Of a stretch of 64,000 bases of DNA, positions 36,094-44,575 are shown in pieces (position 1 is the first letter of the stretch; each line of letters starts with the position of its first letter). The stretch is from contig CANIQT010000011.1 in the NCBI GenBank assembly GCA_947469885.1, positions 59,898-123,897 on the forward strand, given 5' to 3'. Source of the stretch: Bacteroidota bacterium (GTDB taxonomy: Bacteria; Bacteroidota; Bacteroidia; 2-12-FULL-35-15). Both the position numbers and the translations under genes were made by a program. The notes beneath the pieces are model-generated. The model had not been told where the DNA came from and searched no databases. It saw nothing but the letters and a program-made list of their open reading frames with translations.

Positions 36094-36756
36094 ATGAATT
36101 TCAAAAAACTATTTTTCCTTAACTGCATAATCGCTACAAGCCTTGTGTTTACTTCATTCTACCTCACTTCAGGCCAATGGATTCTAAAAAAATACGACAA
36201 AGGGGTAGCGGTTTATAATCGCGATTTAGACACTTCTTCTATTAAAGAGTTAAAAGCAGTTACTCAAATCAAAACTTCTCTTTCCAGTATTATTGCCCTC
36301 CTGAACGACCGCGAAACTTATCCTCAATGGGTATATAAATGCGGAAAATCCTATCTAATAAAAAAGATAACAGATTCCGAAGGCATGTATTATCAAAATG
36401 CTGTCGCTCCCTGGCCCATCGATAACCGCGATTTTGCAGTTGATGTTAAAGTTGTTCAAGACCCCAAAACCAAAGTTGTTATACAAACAGGTACTGCTAT
36501 GCCAAAATTTATTCCCAAAGTCGAAGGTCATGTCAGAGTTACTGTTTTCAAAGCAGTTTGGACCTTAACCCCCATCAAAAATGGTTTCGTTAATTGCGAA
36601 TATGAATTGCTCGTAAATCCCGGAGGCAATATCCCTGCTTGGATTGTCAATTTAGCTGCCATCGATGGTCCTTGGGAAACCACAGTGAATCTGAGGGAAT
36701 GGGTAATGAAAGACAAATATCAAAAAGCTACCTTTCCTTTTATTACCGAACCTTAG
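36094..36756 (+). CDS. START-domain protein, secreted
   Basis: 220 residues from the internal ATG at 36094, chosen because it directly starts a signal peptide (MNFKKLFFLNCIIATSLVFT); the longer ATG at 36061 would place 11 residues in front. Mature part follows START lipid-binding proteins: VYNRDLDTSSIKELKAVTQI, LLNDRETYPQWVYKC, YYQNAVAPWPIDNRDFAVDV, EYELLVNPGGNIPAWIVNLA with final helix GPWETTVNLREWV. It probably binds a hydrophobic ligand in the envelope. It lies beside the glycine-lipid acyltransferase pair, an interesting but unproven link. The gap 35848-36060 has only a weak hairpin near 35912-35945. Confidence 0.8.
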   Translation: MNFKKLFFLNCIIATSLVFTSFYLTSGQWILKKYDKGVAVYNRDLDTSSIKELKAVTQIKTSLSSIIALLNDRETYPQWVYKCGKSYLIKKITDSEGMYYQNAVAPWPIDNRDFAVDVKVVQDPKTKVVIQTGTAMPKFIPKVEGHVRVTVFKAVWTLTPIKNGFVNCEYELLVNPGGNIPAWIVNLAAIDGPWETTVNLREWVMKDKYQKATFPFITEP

Positions 36757-36856
36757 CAAAATATTCCATAGCATTGCACCTTAGTATAACATCTAAAACA
36801 GTTTACTTCACCTTTTTTATTAAAAATAAATTAGATTTGTGAACTTTTAAATCAAT

Positions 36857-37738
36857 ATGACAAGCAACCATTCTCAATCTTCTGATAATAATCATCCCGA
36901 AAAATTAATTGATGTCGAAAAGGCACTATCAATTAAAAATCCCCAATTATATAAAATCTTACCACGTTTTATTTTAAACTACATCAAACGAACCATCCAC
37001 CAAGATGAGATGAACGATGCCACCTTCCGTAACAAAAACCGTCTTGGATTCGATTTTGCAACTGCCACCATAGAAGAATTCGACATCACCATCAAAACTA
37101 TCGGACTCCAAAATGTACCAAAAACAGGTGGCGTCATCATGGTAGCTAATCATCCTTTAGGTGGGCTCGATGGCGTTGCTATGATTAAAGCAGTAGAAAA
37201 TTGTAGAACTGATGTTCGATTTTTTGTAAACGATTTATTAATGGCACTCAAAAACTTCGACCCATTATTTGTACCCGTTAACAAACTTGGCAAAAACTCT
37301 TCCGAATACACAAAAACAATAGAAGAAGTTTATTCATCCGACAAATGTATCATGATTTTTCCCGCAGGCCTCGTGTCGCGCAGGCAACAACGCGGAGTGA
37401 TTGAAGATCTGATTTGGAAAAAAAGTTTTGTTTCCAAATCCATTCAGTACACTAAAAACGTGGTTCCAGTTTACATCGATGCCAAAAATTCCAATTTCTT
37501 TTACAACTTTGCCTGGTGGCGAAAAAAAATCGGAATCAAATCGAACCTCGAAATGTTTTTTCTTGCTGACGAAATGTACAAACAGAAAGGGAAAACAATT
37601 ACTTTTACCTTCGGAAAAGAAATACCTTGGCAAACATTTACAAAAGATCATACTCCCGAATACTGGGCGAACAAAGTGAAACTACATGTATATGCCTTGC
37701 ATTCGGGTGATGAAAAGATGATGCTTGGAACTAAATAA
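36857..37738 (+). CDS. Lysophospholipid/glycine-lipid O-acyltransferase, GlsA-like
   Basis: 293 residues. PlsC-type acyltransferase: NHPLGGLDG gives the H-x4-D catalytic motif, VNDLLMALKNFDPLFVPVNK and MIFPAGLVSRRQQRGVIEDL the phosphate and acyl-acceptor motifs. No membrane helix. Next to a GlsB-like N-acyltransferase; in Bacteroides the pair GlsB (N-acylation of glycine) and GlsA (O-acylation) builds glycine lipids. The gene order here is A then B. By analogy it completes glycine or ornithine lipids; the amino acid is not visible from the sequence. Confidence 0.82.
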   Translation: MTSNHSQSSDNNHPEKLIDVEKALSIKNPQLYKILPRFILNYIKRTIHQDEMNDATFRNKNRLGFDFATATIEEFDITIKTIGLQNVPKTGGVIMVANHPLGGLDGVAMIKAVENCRTDVRFFVNDLLMALKNFDPLFVPVNKLGKNSSEYTKTIEEVYSSDKCIMIFPAGLVSRRQQRGVIEDLIWKKSFVSKSIQYTKNVVPVYIDAKNSNFFYNFAWWRKKIGIKSNLEMFFLADEMYKQKGKTITFTFGKEIPWQTFTKDHTPEYWANKVKLHVYALHSGDEKMMLGTK

Positions 37739-37785
37739 AATTTCGGATTTCAAATTTTAGATTACTATCAACCTGACTTTTTTGA

Positions 37786-37822
37786 AGCTTACAAACTTTA
37801 AACTTATAAACTTACGAACTAA
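37786..37822. repeat. Phrase repeat between the two acyltransferase genes
   Basis: AAGCTTACAAACTTTAAACT, TATAAACTTACGAAC: ACAAACTTT/ATAAACTT units just upstream of the GlsB-like start; a TTTCGGATTTCAAATTTTAG unit lies at 37741. Confidence 0.55.
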
Positions 37823-37828
37823 ATAAAT

Positions 37829-38758
37829 ATGCAAAACATAATAGACCCTATTCCAACTCACATCCTCCAAGCCGAACTTTCTAACCAAAGATTTGTGCGC
37901 GATACCAACAATGGCGACAACCAAATTTATATTATCACCCATCACAACTCACCCAATGTAATGCGCGAAATAGGAAGATTGCGCGAAGTCACCTTTCGTG
38001 CCTCTGGTGGAGGCACAGGCAAAAACATCGACATTGACGAATACGACACTGCTGATGCACCTTACAAACAACTAATCGTTTGGAGTCCCGAAGAAAAAGA
38101 AATTGTTGGAGGATATAGATATATTAAATGTGGCGAAGCTCCTATAGGTCCCGATGGTGTAGTACAGCTCGCCACTACAGAGTATTTCGATTTCTCACCA
38201 ACATTCATGAAACAATACTTACCCTACACCATCGAATTAGGTCGCTCCTTCGTTCAACCCAAATTTCAACCCGCCATCGATAATCGAAAAGGAATATTTT
38301 CATTAGACAATCTTTGGGACGGTTTAGGTGCCTTGCTGGTTGATAATCCCGACATCAAATACTTTTATGGCAAAGTAACCATGTACACCCATTTTAATGT
38401 CCATGCTCGCGACATGATTTTAGCTTTCATGCAATATTATTTTCCCGACTCCCAAAAATTGGTCTATCCCAAAACACCCGTGCCACTCAAAACAGATGTC
38501 ACCCCCTTTCTAAACTCAATCCAAGGCTTAACTTACAAAGACGGACACCGCATCCTTAGCCAAAACGTTCGTGCACTTGGCGAAAACGTCCCCCCGTTGG
38601 TCAATGCCTACATGAATCTTTCCCTAACCATGAAAATGTTTGGCACCGCTCCCAACAGCCATTTTGGCGATGTCGAAGAAACAGGCATCATGGTCACCAT
38701 AGCCGACATTTACGAATCCAAAAAAGAACGACACGTAGCAACTTATTTAAAGAAATAA
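37829..38758 (+). CDS. Amino-acid N-acyltransferase, GlsB/OlsB-like (GNAT fold)
   Basis: 309 residues. GNAT-fold acyl-ACP-dependent N-acyltransferase: MREIGRLREVTFRASGGGTG, DEYDTADAPYKQLIVW, IVGGYRYIKCGEAP, YTIELGRSFVQPKFQ and LDNLWDGLGALL are conserved in OlsB/GlsB proteins. It makes the first step, N-acylation of an amino acid with a 3-hydroxy fatty acid, and the neighbouring PlsC-type enzyme adds the second chain. Convergent with dnaE, 3 bp between stop codons. Confidence 0.85.
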   Translation: MQNIIDPIPTHILQAELSNQRFVRDTNNGDNQIYIITHHNSPNVMREIGRLREVTFRASGGGTGKNIDIDEYDTADAPYKQLIVWSPEEKEIVGGYRYIKCGEAPIGPDGVVQLATTEYFDFSPTFMKQYLPYTIELGRSFVQPKFQPAIDNRKGIFSLDNLWDGLGALLVDNPDIKYFYGKVTMYTHFNVHARDMILAFMQYYFPDSQKLVYPKTPVPLKTDVTPFLNSIQGLTYKDGHRILSQNVRALGENVPPLVNAYMNLSLTMKMFGTAPNSHFGDVEETGIMVTIADIYESKKERHVATYLKK

Positions 38759-38761
38759 CAC

Positions 38762-41728
38762 CTAATTGCCCATATCCACAGTCGGTAACCTTCTGATTTC
38801 AGTTATTTCTATGCTCACAAAATCAAATTCTTCTGTTACTTTGCCATTAAGCAAATAACAACCTGGTCCTACAATTGGATATTGTTTAATAGAAGACGGA
38901 AAATGTACCGTATCAACCCACATCCCTTCGGTATCAGTAAATGTACCAAAACACATCCGCTCGCCTTTTGAGGTAATTGTGTATTTATAAGTTACCAAAT
39001 AACCCACAATGCTTACTGTTTTCCCGATATGATTTATTAATTCTCTTGCTGTTAAGCTTACCGTAGGTTTATCGCTTAAGATTTCGAATGGAGAACAGAG
39101 CGGAAAACCTAATAACTCCATTTCGTCAAAGGCATCGATAAACCTATTGCTTGAAAGCACTGGCAACTGCCAAGTCTTAGGTTTTACAACAAACAATTCA
39201 TTTACAACTTCCTTTTTTTTAATTGGATTAATAAGTGAATATATTTCCCATAATAGTTCTTTTTTGTTTTTATTTGTAAAACTAAAGGCACCAACACGAA
39301 TTAACAAACGTATTTGTTCTATCGATACAGGCACTCGTTTTACAAAGTTATATAAATCTACAAACGGACCATTTTGTTTACGTTCTTCTACTATATTTAC
39401 AACATTCTGTTCTTCCAATTCACCAATCATACTTAAACCTAAATATATATTTTTTCCTTTTATCACACAAAGGGCATCACTTTTATTTATACAAGGCGGA
39501 AGAATAATTCCATTGTGCATACGTGCTTCGTGAATGTATAATTCTTTTCGATAAAACCCTCCGCCATTGTTGAGAGTTGCAACCATATATTCCAATGGAT
39601 AATATGCTTTCAGATATAATGCCTGATAACTTTCCACAGCATAGCTTGCCGAATGCCCTTTAGAGAAAGCAAAATCGGCAAAACTTTCTATCTGGTTCCA
39701 AATATTTAAAACTAACGTTTCGTTATATTTTTTTTGCATGCAATTATTGAAAAATTTATCTCGCACTCGCAAAAACTCGCTTCGTTGCTTAAATTTCCAA
39801 CTCACACCTCTTCTCAAATAATCAGCTTCTGCCAATGTTAAACCTGCAAAAAAATGCGCCACTTTAATTACGTCTTCTTGATATACCATTACTCCATAAG
39901 TTTCTTCAAGCAATTCGTAAAGCTCAGGTAATTGTTTTTTTGCTTTTTCTCTTAATTTTTCATCTCGAAACCTGATAATATATTCTCTCATCATTCCACT
40001 TTTAGCCACTCCTGGACGAATAATAGAACTTGCCGCTACCAATCGCAGGTAATCGTCTGCCTTAAGTTTTGCAAGTAACATACGCATAGCAGGAGACTCC
40101 ACATAAAAACAGCCTATTGTTTTACCTACCCGCAAAAGGTTTTTTATCTTTTCGTCTTTTTTAAATTCTGCTATATTGTGAATATCTAATTCGACTCCCT
40201 CATTTTCTTTAATAATAGACAACGAATCTTTTATTTTTCCCAAACCTCTTTGACTTAAAATGTCGAACTTATACAATCCTATATCTTCTGCCTCTAGCAT
40301 ACTGAATTGGGTCACTGGATAACCTTTAGGTGGCAAATTAGTAGCACTATAGCAAGAAATCGGTTGTTCAGAAATAAGAATACCGCTCGAGTGTACACTT
40401 AAATGACTCGGAAATCCATGAATTAATTTGCTGTATTTCAAAACCATTTTCCCAAAATCATCTGTTTTTACTGACCCTTCAGAAGTTTGAAGTTTATCTA
40501 TTTCAGACGGAGGCAAGCCAAATACCTTACCCATTTCACGAATTACAGAATCGTGCTTAAAAGTATTATATGCACCAACTAAAGCTGTTCGTTTGTAACC
40601 AAACTGATTAAAAATATAACTTGTAATATCGTCTCGGTCTGTCCACGAAAAATCGATGTCAAAGTCAGGAGCATTGTTACGATATATATTTATAAACCGT
40701 TCAAAATATAAATCCAAATCTATCGGGTCCACATCTGTAATTTGAAGCAAATAAGCTATGATACTATTCGAGCCACTTCCACGCCCAACGTAATAATAAT
40801 CCTTGCTTCGTGCATATTTTATGATATCCCAATTAATTAGAAAATAAGAAGAAAAATTTAATTGTTCTATCACTTGCAATTCCTTTTCTACCCGTTCTAA
40901 CACTTCTTTCGAAGGAGTTTTGTAACGATATATCAATCCTTTTTCTGCTTCACTTCTCAAAAGCAGAACATCGTCAGCAATGCTTCCTGCCCCTTTCCCT
41001 AAAGTTCCTGTATAACATTTTAAATTTTTGTTAGAAAGTTTTCCATATTCAAAATCGATATTACAAAGGTTTAAAATGTATTCTGTATTGGCAATAATTT
41101 CCGGGTGAGGGGCAAATAAAGCGTACAACTCTTTATGATCGATAATAATTTCATCTGTAGTAGTTTGTTCTATTAGAGGGAGTTTACTTAACAAAGTGTT
41201 TTTATCAATGGCTCTTAACAGTCGGTGTGCATTAAATTGAAGTTTGTTTGCAAAACTTACAGAATGGAGCACCACTAACTTTTTCATCTTTTGTTTGGAT
41301 GACAAAAAAGAAAATGTACTTAATTCTTTTGCCGTAATTCCCACATATTCGTTTTCTTTTAATGTCCAACCCTTGTAGGATTTGAAAGGATAAATAACAA
41401 AAGAATTAGTAAAAGCTGGAGCCGTTTCTTCAAAGTTTTCTATGCGGTGAAGATGATGGGTAAGATGTTCGTTGAGTTCTCTAAACCCCTCATTATTCAT
41501 TGCAATACCAATATATTGCTGCTGTACTCCATTTCTGAAATCAATACCAACAATCGGTTTTATTCCTATTTCTTTTGCTGCTGGAATAATTTGAAGACAA
41601 GCAGATGTATTATTAATATCACTAAGCACAAAAGAGCTATAGCCTTTTTGTTTTACTTCATTTATTAATTCTTCTACCGATAATGTTCCGTAACAAAAAC
41701 TAAAGTAGGTATGGCAATTCAAATACAT
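38762..41728 (-). CDS. DNA polymerase III alpha subunit, short DnaE-type with degenerate PHP domain
   Basis: 988 residues, clearly shorter than the main replicative DnaE (about 1160 or more). The PHP domain begins YLNCHTYFSFCYG, where the usual H-x-H pair is broken (first His is Asn), so its metal centre is probably not complete. The polymerase core is intact: GRGSGSNSIIAYLLQIT, PDFDIDFSWTDRD (catalytic Asp pair), VHSSGILIS, MVYQEDVIKVAHFFAG, SFADFAFSKGHSASYAVESY. An OB-fold closes it (GKTVSIVGYLVTYKYT). The size suits the error-prone accessory polymerase that pairs with ImuA/ImuB in other Bacteroidota, but no such partners are seen here. Confidence 0.88.
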   Translation of the reverse strand: MYLNCHTYFSFCYGTLSVEELINEVKQKGYSSFVLSDINNTSACLQIIPAAKEIGIKPIVGIDFRNGVQQQYIGIAMNNEGFRELNEHLTHHLHRIENFEETAPAFTNSFVIYPFKSYKGWTLKENEYVGITAKELSTFSFLSSKQKMKKLVVLHSVSFANKLQFNAHRLLRAIDKNTLLSKLPLIEQTTTDEIIIDHKELYALFAPHPEIIANTEYILNLCNIDFEYGKLSNKNLKCYTGTLGKGAGSIADDVLLLRSEAEKGLIYRYKTPSKEVLERVEKELQVIEQLNFSSYFLINWDIIKYARSKDYYYVGRGSGSNSIIAYLLQITDVDPIDLDLYFERFINIYRNNAPDFDIDFSWTDRDDITSYIFNQFGYKRTALVGAYNTFKHDSVIREMGKVFGLPPSEIDKLQTSEGSVKTDDFGKMVLKYSKLIHGFPSHLSVHSSGILISEQPISCYSATNLPPKGYPVTQFSMLEAEDIGLYKFDILSQRGLGKIKDSLSIIKENEGVELDIHNIAEFKKDEKIKNLLRVGKTIGCFYVESPAMRMLLAKLKADDYLRLVAASSIIRPGVAKSGMMREYIIRFRDEKLREKAKKQLPELYELLEETYGVMVYQEDVIKVAHFFAGLTLAEADYLRRGVSWKFKQRSEFLRVRDKFFNNCMQKKYNETLVLNIWNQIESFADFAFSKGHSASYAVESYQALYLKAYYPLEYMVATLNNGGGFYRKELYIHEARMHNGIILPPCINKSDALCVIKGKNIYLGLSMIGELEEQNVVNIVEERKQNGPFVDLYNFVKRVPVSIEQIRLLIRVGAFSFTNKNKKELLWEIYSLINPIKKKEVVNELFVVKPKTWQLPVLSSNRFIDAFDEMELLGFPLCSPFEILSDKPTVSLTARELINHIGKTVSIVGYLVTYKYTITSKGERMCFGTFTDTEGMWVDTVHFPSSIKQYPIVGPGCYLLNGKVTEEFDFVSIEITEIRRLPTVDMGN

Positions 41729-41739
41729 TATTTAACAAT

Positions 41740-41785
41740 CTCCAACTTCTAATTCATTAATCCTTAATCCCAATTCCTAATTCTC
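41740..41785. repeat. Phrase repeat (CTAATTCATTAATCC class) upstream of dnaE-type gene
   Basis: CAACTTCTAATTCATTAATCC, TTAATCCCAATTCCTAATTC, similar to the class at 24560-24606. Confidence 0.6.
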
Positions 41786-41793
41786 GTGATTTT

Positions 41794-42165
41794 TGACACA
41801 GTTTATTGAACAACTTCACTAATTTAGATTCTTCATCAACTTATTTCTTAATGCGACCAGCTAATTTCGTGCCGTATTGAATTCATTTCGTTCCGTTTTT
41901 AACTGTCCCATCATTTTATATTTCCACCACCACCTACCTAATAAACTAGTTCGTAAGTACCGACACAAATCAAAAATATCCACTGCCCGTATTTGGTCTA
42001 TCCTTTCCCAACTATTTTTCTTAACAAAAGGGCTCACAACTGATGTTTTCACCATCAATGCAAAAATTATATTACTTTTGAAAACCATTACCAGAAATAA
42101 AATGGGAGATGGTTCAAAAATTATCCAACCAATTTTTAGTTTACACCAGTTTATAAAAATAATTT
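41794..42165. other. Gene-free stretch with possible remnant
   Basis: Starts with TGACACAGTTTATTGAA, a 17-mer also found at 63442-63458. On the reverse strand, 42088 to 41861 is open and includes RYLRTSLLGRWWWKYKMM; a frame change near 41880 would give a GTKLAGRIKK ending. This looks like the tail of a decayed gene, but I cannot name the family. Confidence 0.3.
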
Positions 42166-43191
42166 ATGGAAATAGGAATAGATAGTTTTGCAGCGGCAAA
42201 AGTGAGTTCAGATGCAGGAGATAATGTAAAAGCAATTTCAGAATTACTCGAACGAATAGAACATGCTGATAAATCAGGATTAGATATATTTGGTATTGGA
42301 GAGCATCACCGAAAAGAATTTCTTGATTCAGCACCAGCAATCATATTGGCAGCAGCAGCAGCCCTTACTAACCGAATTCGTTTGTCAAGTGCAGTTACTG
42401 TGCTCAGTGCTGCGGACCCAGTACGTGTATTTCAAAACTTTGCTACTCTCGATTTAATTTCGAAAGGCAGAGCCGAAATGATTGTTGGCAGAGGCTCATT
42501 CACCGAAGCCTTTCCGTTGTTTGGTTATAACTTAGATGATTATGATGAAGTTTTTACTGAAAAATTGGAACTATTACTTTCTATCCGAACAAACGAAATA
42601 GTTAATTGGTCGGGTAGGTTTCGCGCACCATTGCGCAATCAGGCTATCTATCCCCGCCCATTGCAAAATCCAATCCCCATCTGGTTAGGAGTAGGGGGCA
42701 CACCCCAATCGTTTGTTCGTGCGGGCACTCTTGGTATGCCATTAATGGTTGCAGTTATTGGAGGAGAAACGCATCGCTTTCTCCCTTTGATAGACCTTTA
42801 TCGCGAAGCAGGAACAAGAGCAGGTCATTCGCTAGAAGTATTAAAAGTAGGATTGCATTCGTTAGGGTATGTGGCAAACACATCTGATGAGGCAGTTGCA
42901 GATTATTATCCAGGTTATGCCGAAACCTTTACCCGCATAGGAAAAGAAAGAGGATGGCAGCCCGTAACACAAGCAAGATTTGATGCTCAAAACGGTTTGA
43001 GAGGAGCATTATTGGTAGGCAATCCTGAGGAGGTAGCAGAAAAAATACTTAGACACAGTGAGTCGCTTGGAGGCATTTCTCGATTTACTTTTCAGATGGA
43101 TAATGCAGCATTGCCACATGATAAACTTATGAAATCAATTGAATTAATTGGCACCAAAGTAGCGCCAATTGTAAACAGAGGAACTAAATAA
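42166..43191 (+). CDS. LLM-class flavin-dependent oxidoreductase (luciferase-like)
   Basis: 341 residues. Bacterial-luciferase TIM barrel: MEIGIDSFAAAK, LDIFGIGEHHRKEFLDSAPA (EHH motif), RIRLSSAVTVLSAADPVRVF, GRAEMIVGRGSFTEAFPLFG, PIPIWLGVGGTPQSFVRAGT. Members use reduced flavin to oxidise varied substrates, and this subgroup is often called alkane monooxygenase-like, though the real substrate is unknown. GC content appears slightly higher than its neighbours. Its stop overlaps the opposing birA stop by 8 bp. Confidence 0.9.
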   Translation: MEIGIDSFAAAKVSSDAGDNVKAISELLERIEHADKSGLDIFGIGEHHRKEFLDSAPAIILAAAAALTNRIRLSSAVTVLSAADPVRVFQNFATLDLISKGRAEMIVGRGSFTEAFPLFGYNLDDYDEVFTEKLELLLSIRTNEIVNWSGRFRAPLRNQAIYPRPLQNPIPIWLGVGGTPQSFVRAGTLGMPLMVAVIGGETHRFLPLIDLYREAGTRAGHSLEVLKVGLHSLGYVANTSDEAVADYYPGYAETFTRIGKERGWQPVTQARFDAQNGLRGALLVGNPEEVAEKILRHSESLGGISRFTFQMDNAALPHDKLMKSIELIGTKVAPIVNRGTK

Positions 43192-43945
43192 ATACAATTT
43201 CCTTCAAATCAAATTCTTTTGTTTCATTTGATTTCATGAACACTTGCAGTTTGCCTGAATCAGAAACTCCAGTAATTTTGCCTTCAAACATTTCGTTGTT
43301 TGAAGAAAAATGATTCCAAGTATCCAACCTATACAGTCGTTGCAGATAAGCAAAATCAATATTTCCTAGTTTGTTAGCTTTGAGTTGAAGATAACGAGCT
43401 TCGATAAAAGCACACAATTGTTCAATAATATCCATCAAATCAAATTGTCGGCTGGCAATCAATGCCAACGAAATGGAATTATCTGTGGTTTTAAATTGAG
43501 TTTGATTAATATTGATACCGATACCTACAACTGAATTTTGAATTGAATTTTCTCTCCATGAGTTTTCAATTAAAATTCCTCCTATTTTTTTTGCTCCAAT
43601 GTAAATATCGTTTGGCCATTTAATTTTAACTTTCCCGGTCTTTTCCGAATATTCTAAAATCTCTGCCATTAAGTCAGCAACCGCTAATGAGATAATTTTT
43701 GTTAGCAAGTATTGTTTATCAGCATTTAAAAAAGAAGGATACAAGATAAGGCTCAATGCTATGTTTTTATTGGGCTCACTCTCCCAATAGTTACCTCGTT
43801 GTCCTCTTCCGTTTGTTTGTTCAAAAGTGTAAATCAGCGAACCTTCGGGAATACTATTTTGGCGCAACAATTCAGTGGCATAACTGTTGGTAGAGTCAAC
43901 CGATTTTAAATGAATTGCATTTTGCCCCATAAATAATGTTTTCAT
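43184..43945 (-). CDS. birA: Biotin--[acetyl-CoA carboxylase] ligase
   Basis: 253 residues; a monofunctional ligase with no N-terminal DNA-binding domain. SVDSTNSYATELLRQ, the biotinyl-AMP loop TNGRGQRGNYWES (GRGRxG type), IKWPNDIYIGAKKIGGILIE and VVGIGININQ are all present, with the small C-terminal SH3-like part (FEGKITGVSDSGKLQV). It attaches biotin to carboxylase carrier protein. Divergent from rsfS across a 90-bp gap. Confidence 0.95.
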   Translation of the reverse strand: MKTLFMGQNAIHLKSVDSTNSYATELLRQNSIPEGSLIYTFEQTNGRGQRGNYWESEPNKNIALSLILYPSFLNADKQYLLTKIISLAVADLMAEILEYSEKTGKVKIKWPNDIYIGAKKIGGILIENSWRENSIQNSVVGIGININQTQFKTTDNSISLALIASRQFDLMDIIEQLCAFIEARYLQLKANKLGNIDFAYLQRLYRLDTWNHFSSNNEMFEGKITGVSDSGKLQVFMKSNETKEFDLKEIVFI

Positions 43946-44035
43946 ACAGTGTATATGCGAAAGTTTTGATTAATTTTGCGGATAATCAGTAAAATAGTTC
44001 TGCAAAGAACGATATAAAAAGGTAATAATTTACTA

Positions 44036-44551
44036 ATGGCTAAAAAGAAAGATACGACTCCTGCAAAAAAGGCAGTAAAAAAAACAATAGTAAAGAAAGC
44101 TACTGCTGTAAAAAAGGTGAAAGTAGTTAAAAAGACTGCTACTAAGGTTGCTAAAGTTAAAACTGAAAAAAATGTAGCGACAAAAAAAATAATCAAAGAT
44201 GCAAATCAGTTGCTTGCTGATGCAATAGTTGATGGAATTCTAGAAGTTAAAGGACGTAACATTTCCGTACTTAATTTAACAAACATTCATAACCGAGTTT
44301 GCGATTATTTTATAATTTGCCAAGCCGACTCCAATACACAAGTAAATGCCATTGCTGCATCAGTTGAAGAAACTGTAAAAAAAAAATTGGGAGAGAGACC
44401 TTACAAAAAAGAAGGCTTTGAAAACTCCGAATGGATATTAGTGGATTACGTAACAGTAGTGGTTCATATTTTTCAATCTCAAATACGAAATTATTATAAT
44501 TTAGAATCGCTTTGGGCTGATGCCGAAGTGAAACAAATTGCATTTGATTAA
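44036..44551 (+). CDS. rsfS: Ribosome silencing factor RsfS with histone-H1-like N-terminus
   Basis: 171 residues. The C-terminal 115 residues are RsfS/Iojap: LLADAIVDGILEVKGRNISV, VCDYFIICQADSNTQVNAIA, ERPYKKEGFENSEWILVDYV, VVHIFQSQIRNYYNLESLW. RsfS binds ribosomal protein uL14 and blocks subunit joining when nutrients are low. The first 50 residues are an added Lys/Ala/Val/Thr repeat (KKAVKKTIVKKATAVKK) like the tail of TopA in this window; such a basic extension could bind rRNA or DNA. First gene of the rsfS, ftsH, LUD, cdsA run. A TAATTTTG box (43971) may be its promoter. Confidence 0.93.
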   Translation: MAKKKDTTPAKKAVKKTIVKKATAVKKVKVVKKTATKVAKVKTEKNVATKKIIKDANQLLADAIVDGILEVKGRNISVLNLTNIHNRVCDYFIICQADSNTQVNAIAASVEETVKKKLGERPYKKEGFENSEWILVDYVTVVVHIFQSQIRNYYNLESLWADAEVKQIAFD

Positions 44552-44575
44552 TTAAACAGTAAGATAAAAACAAAA

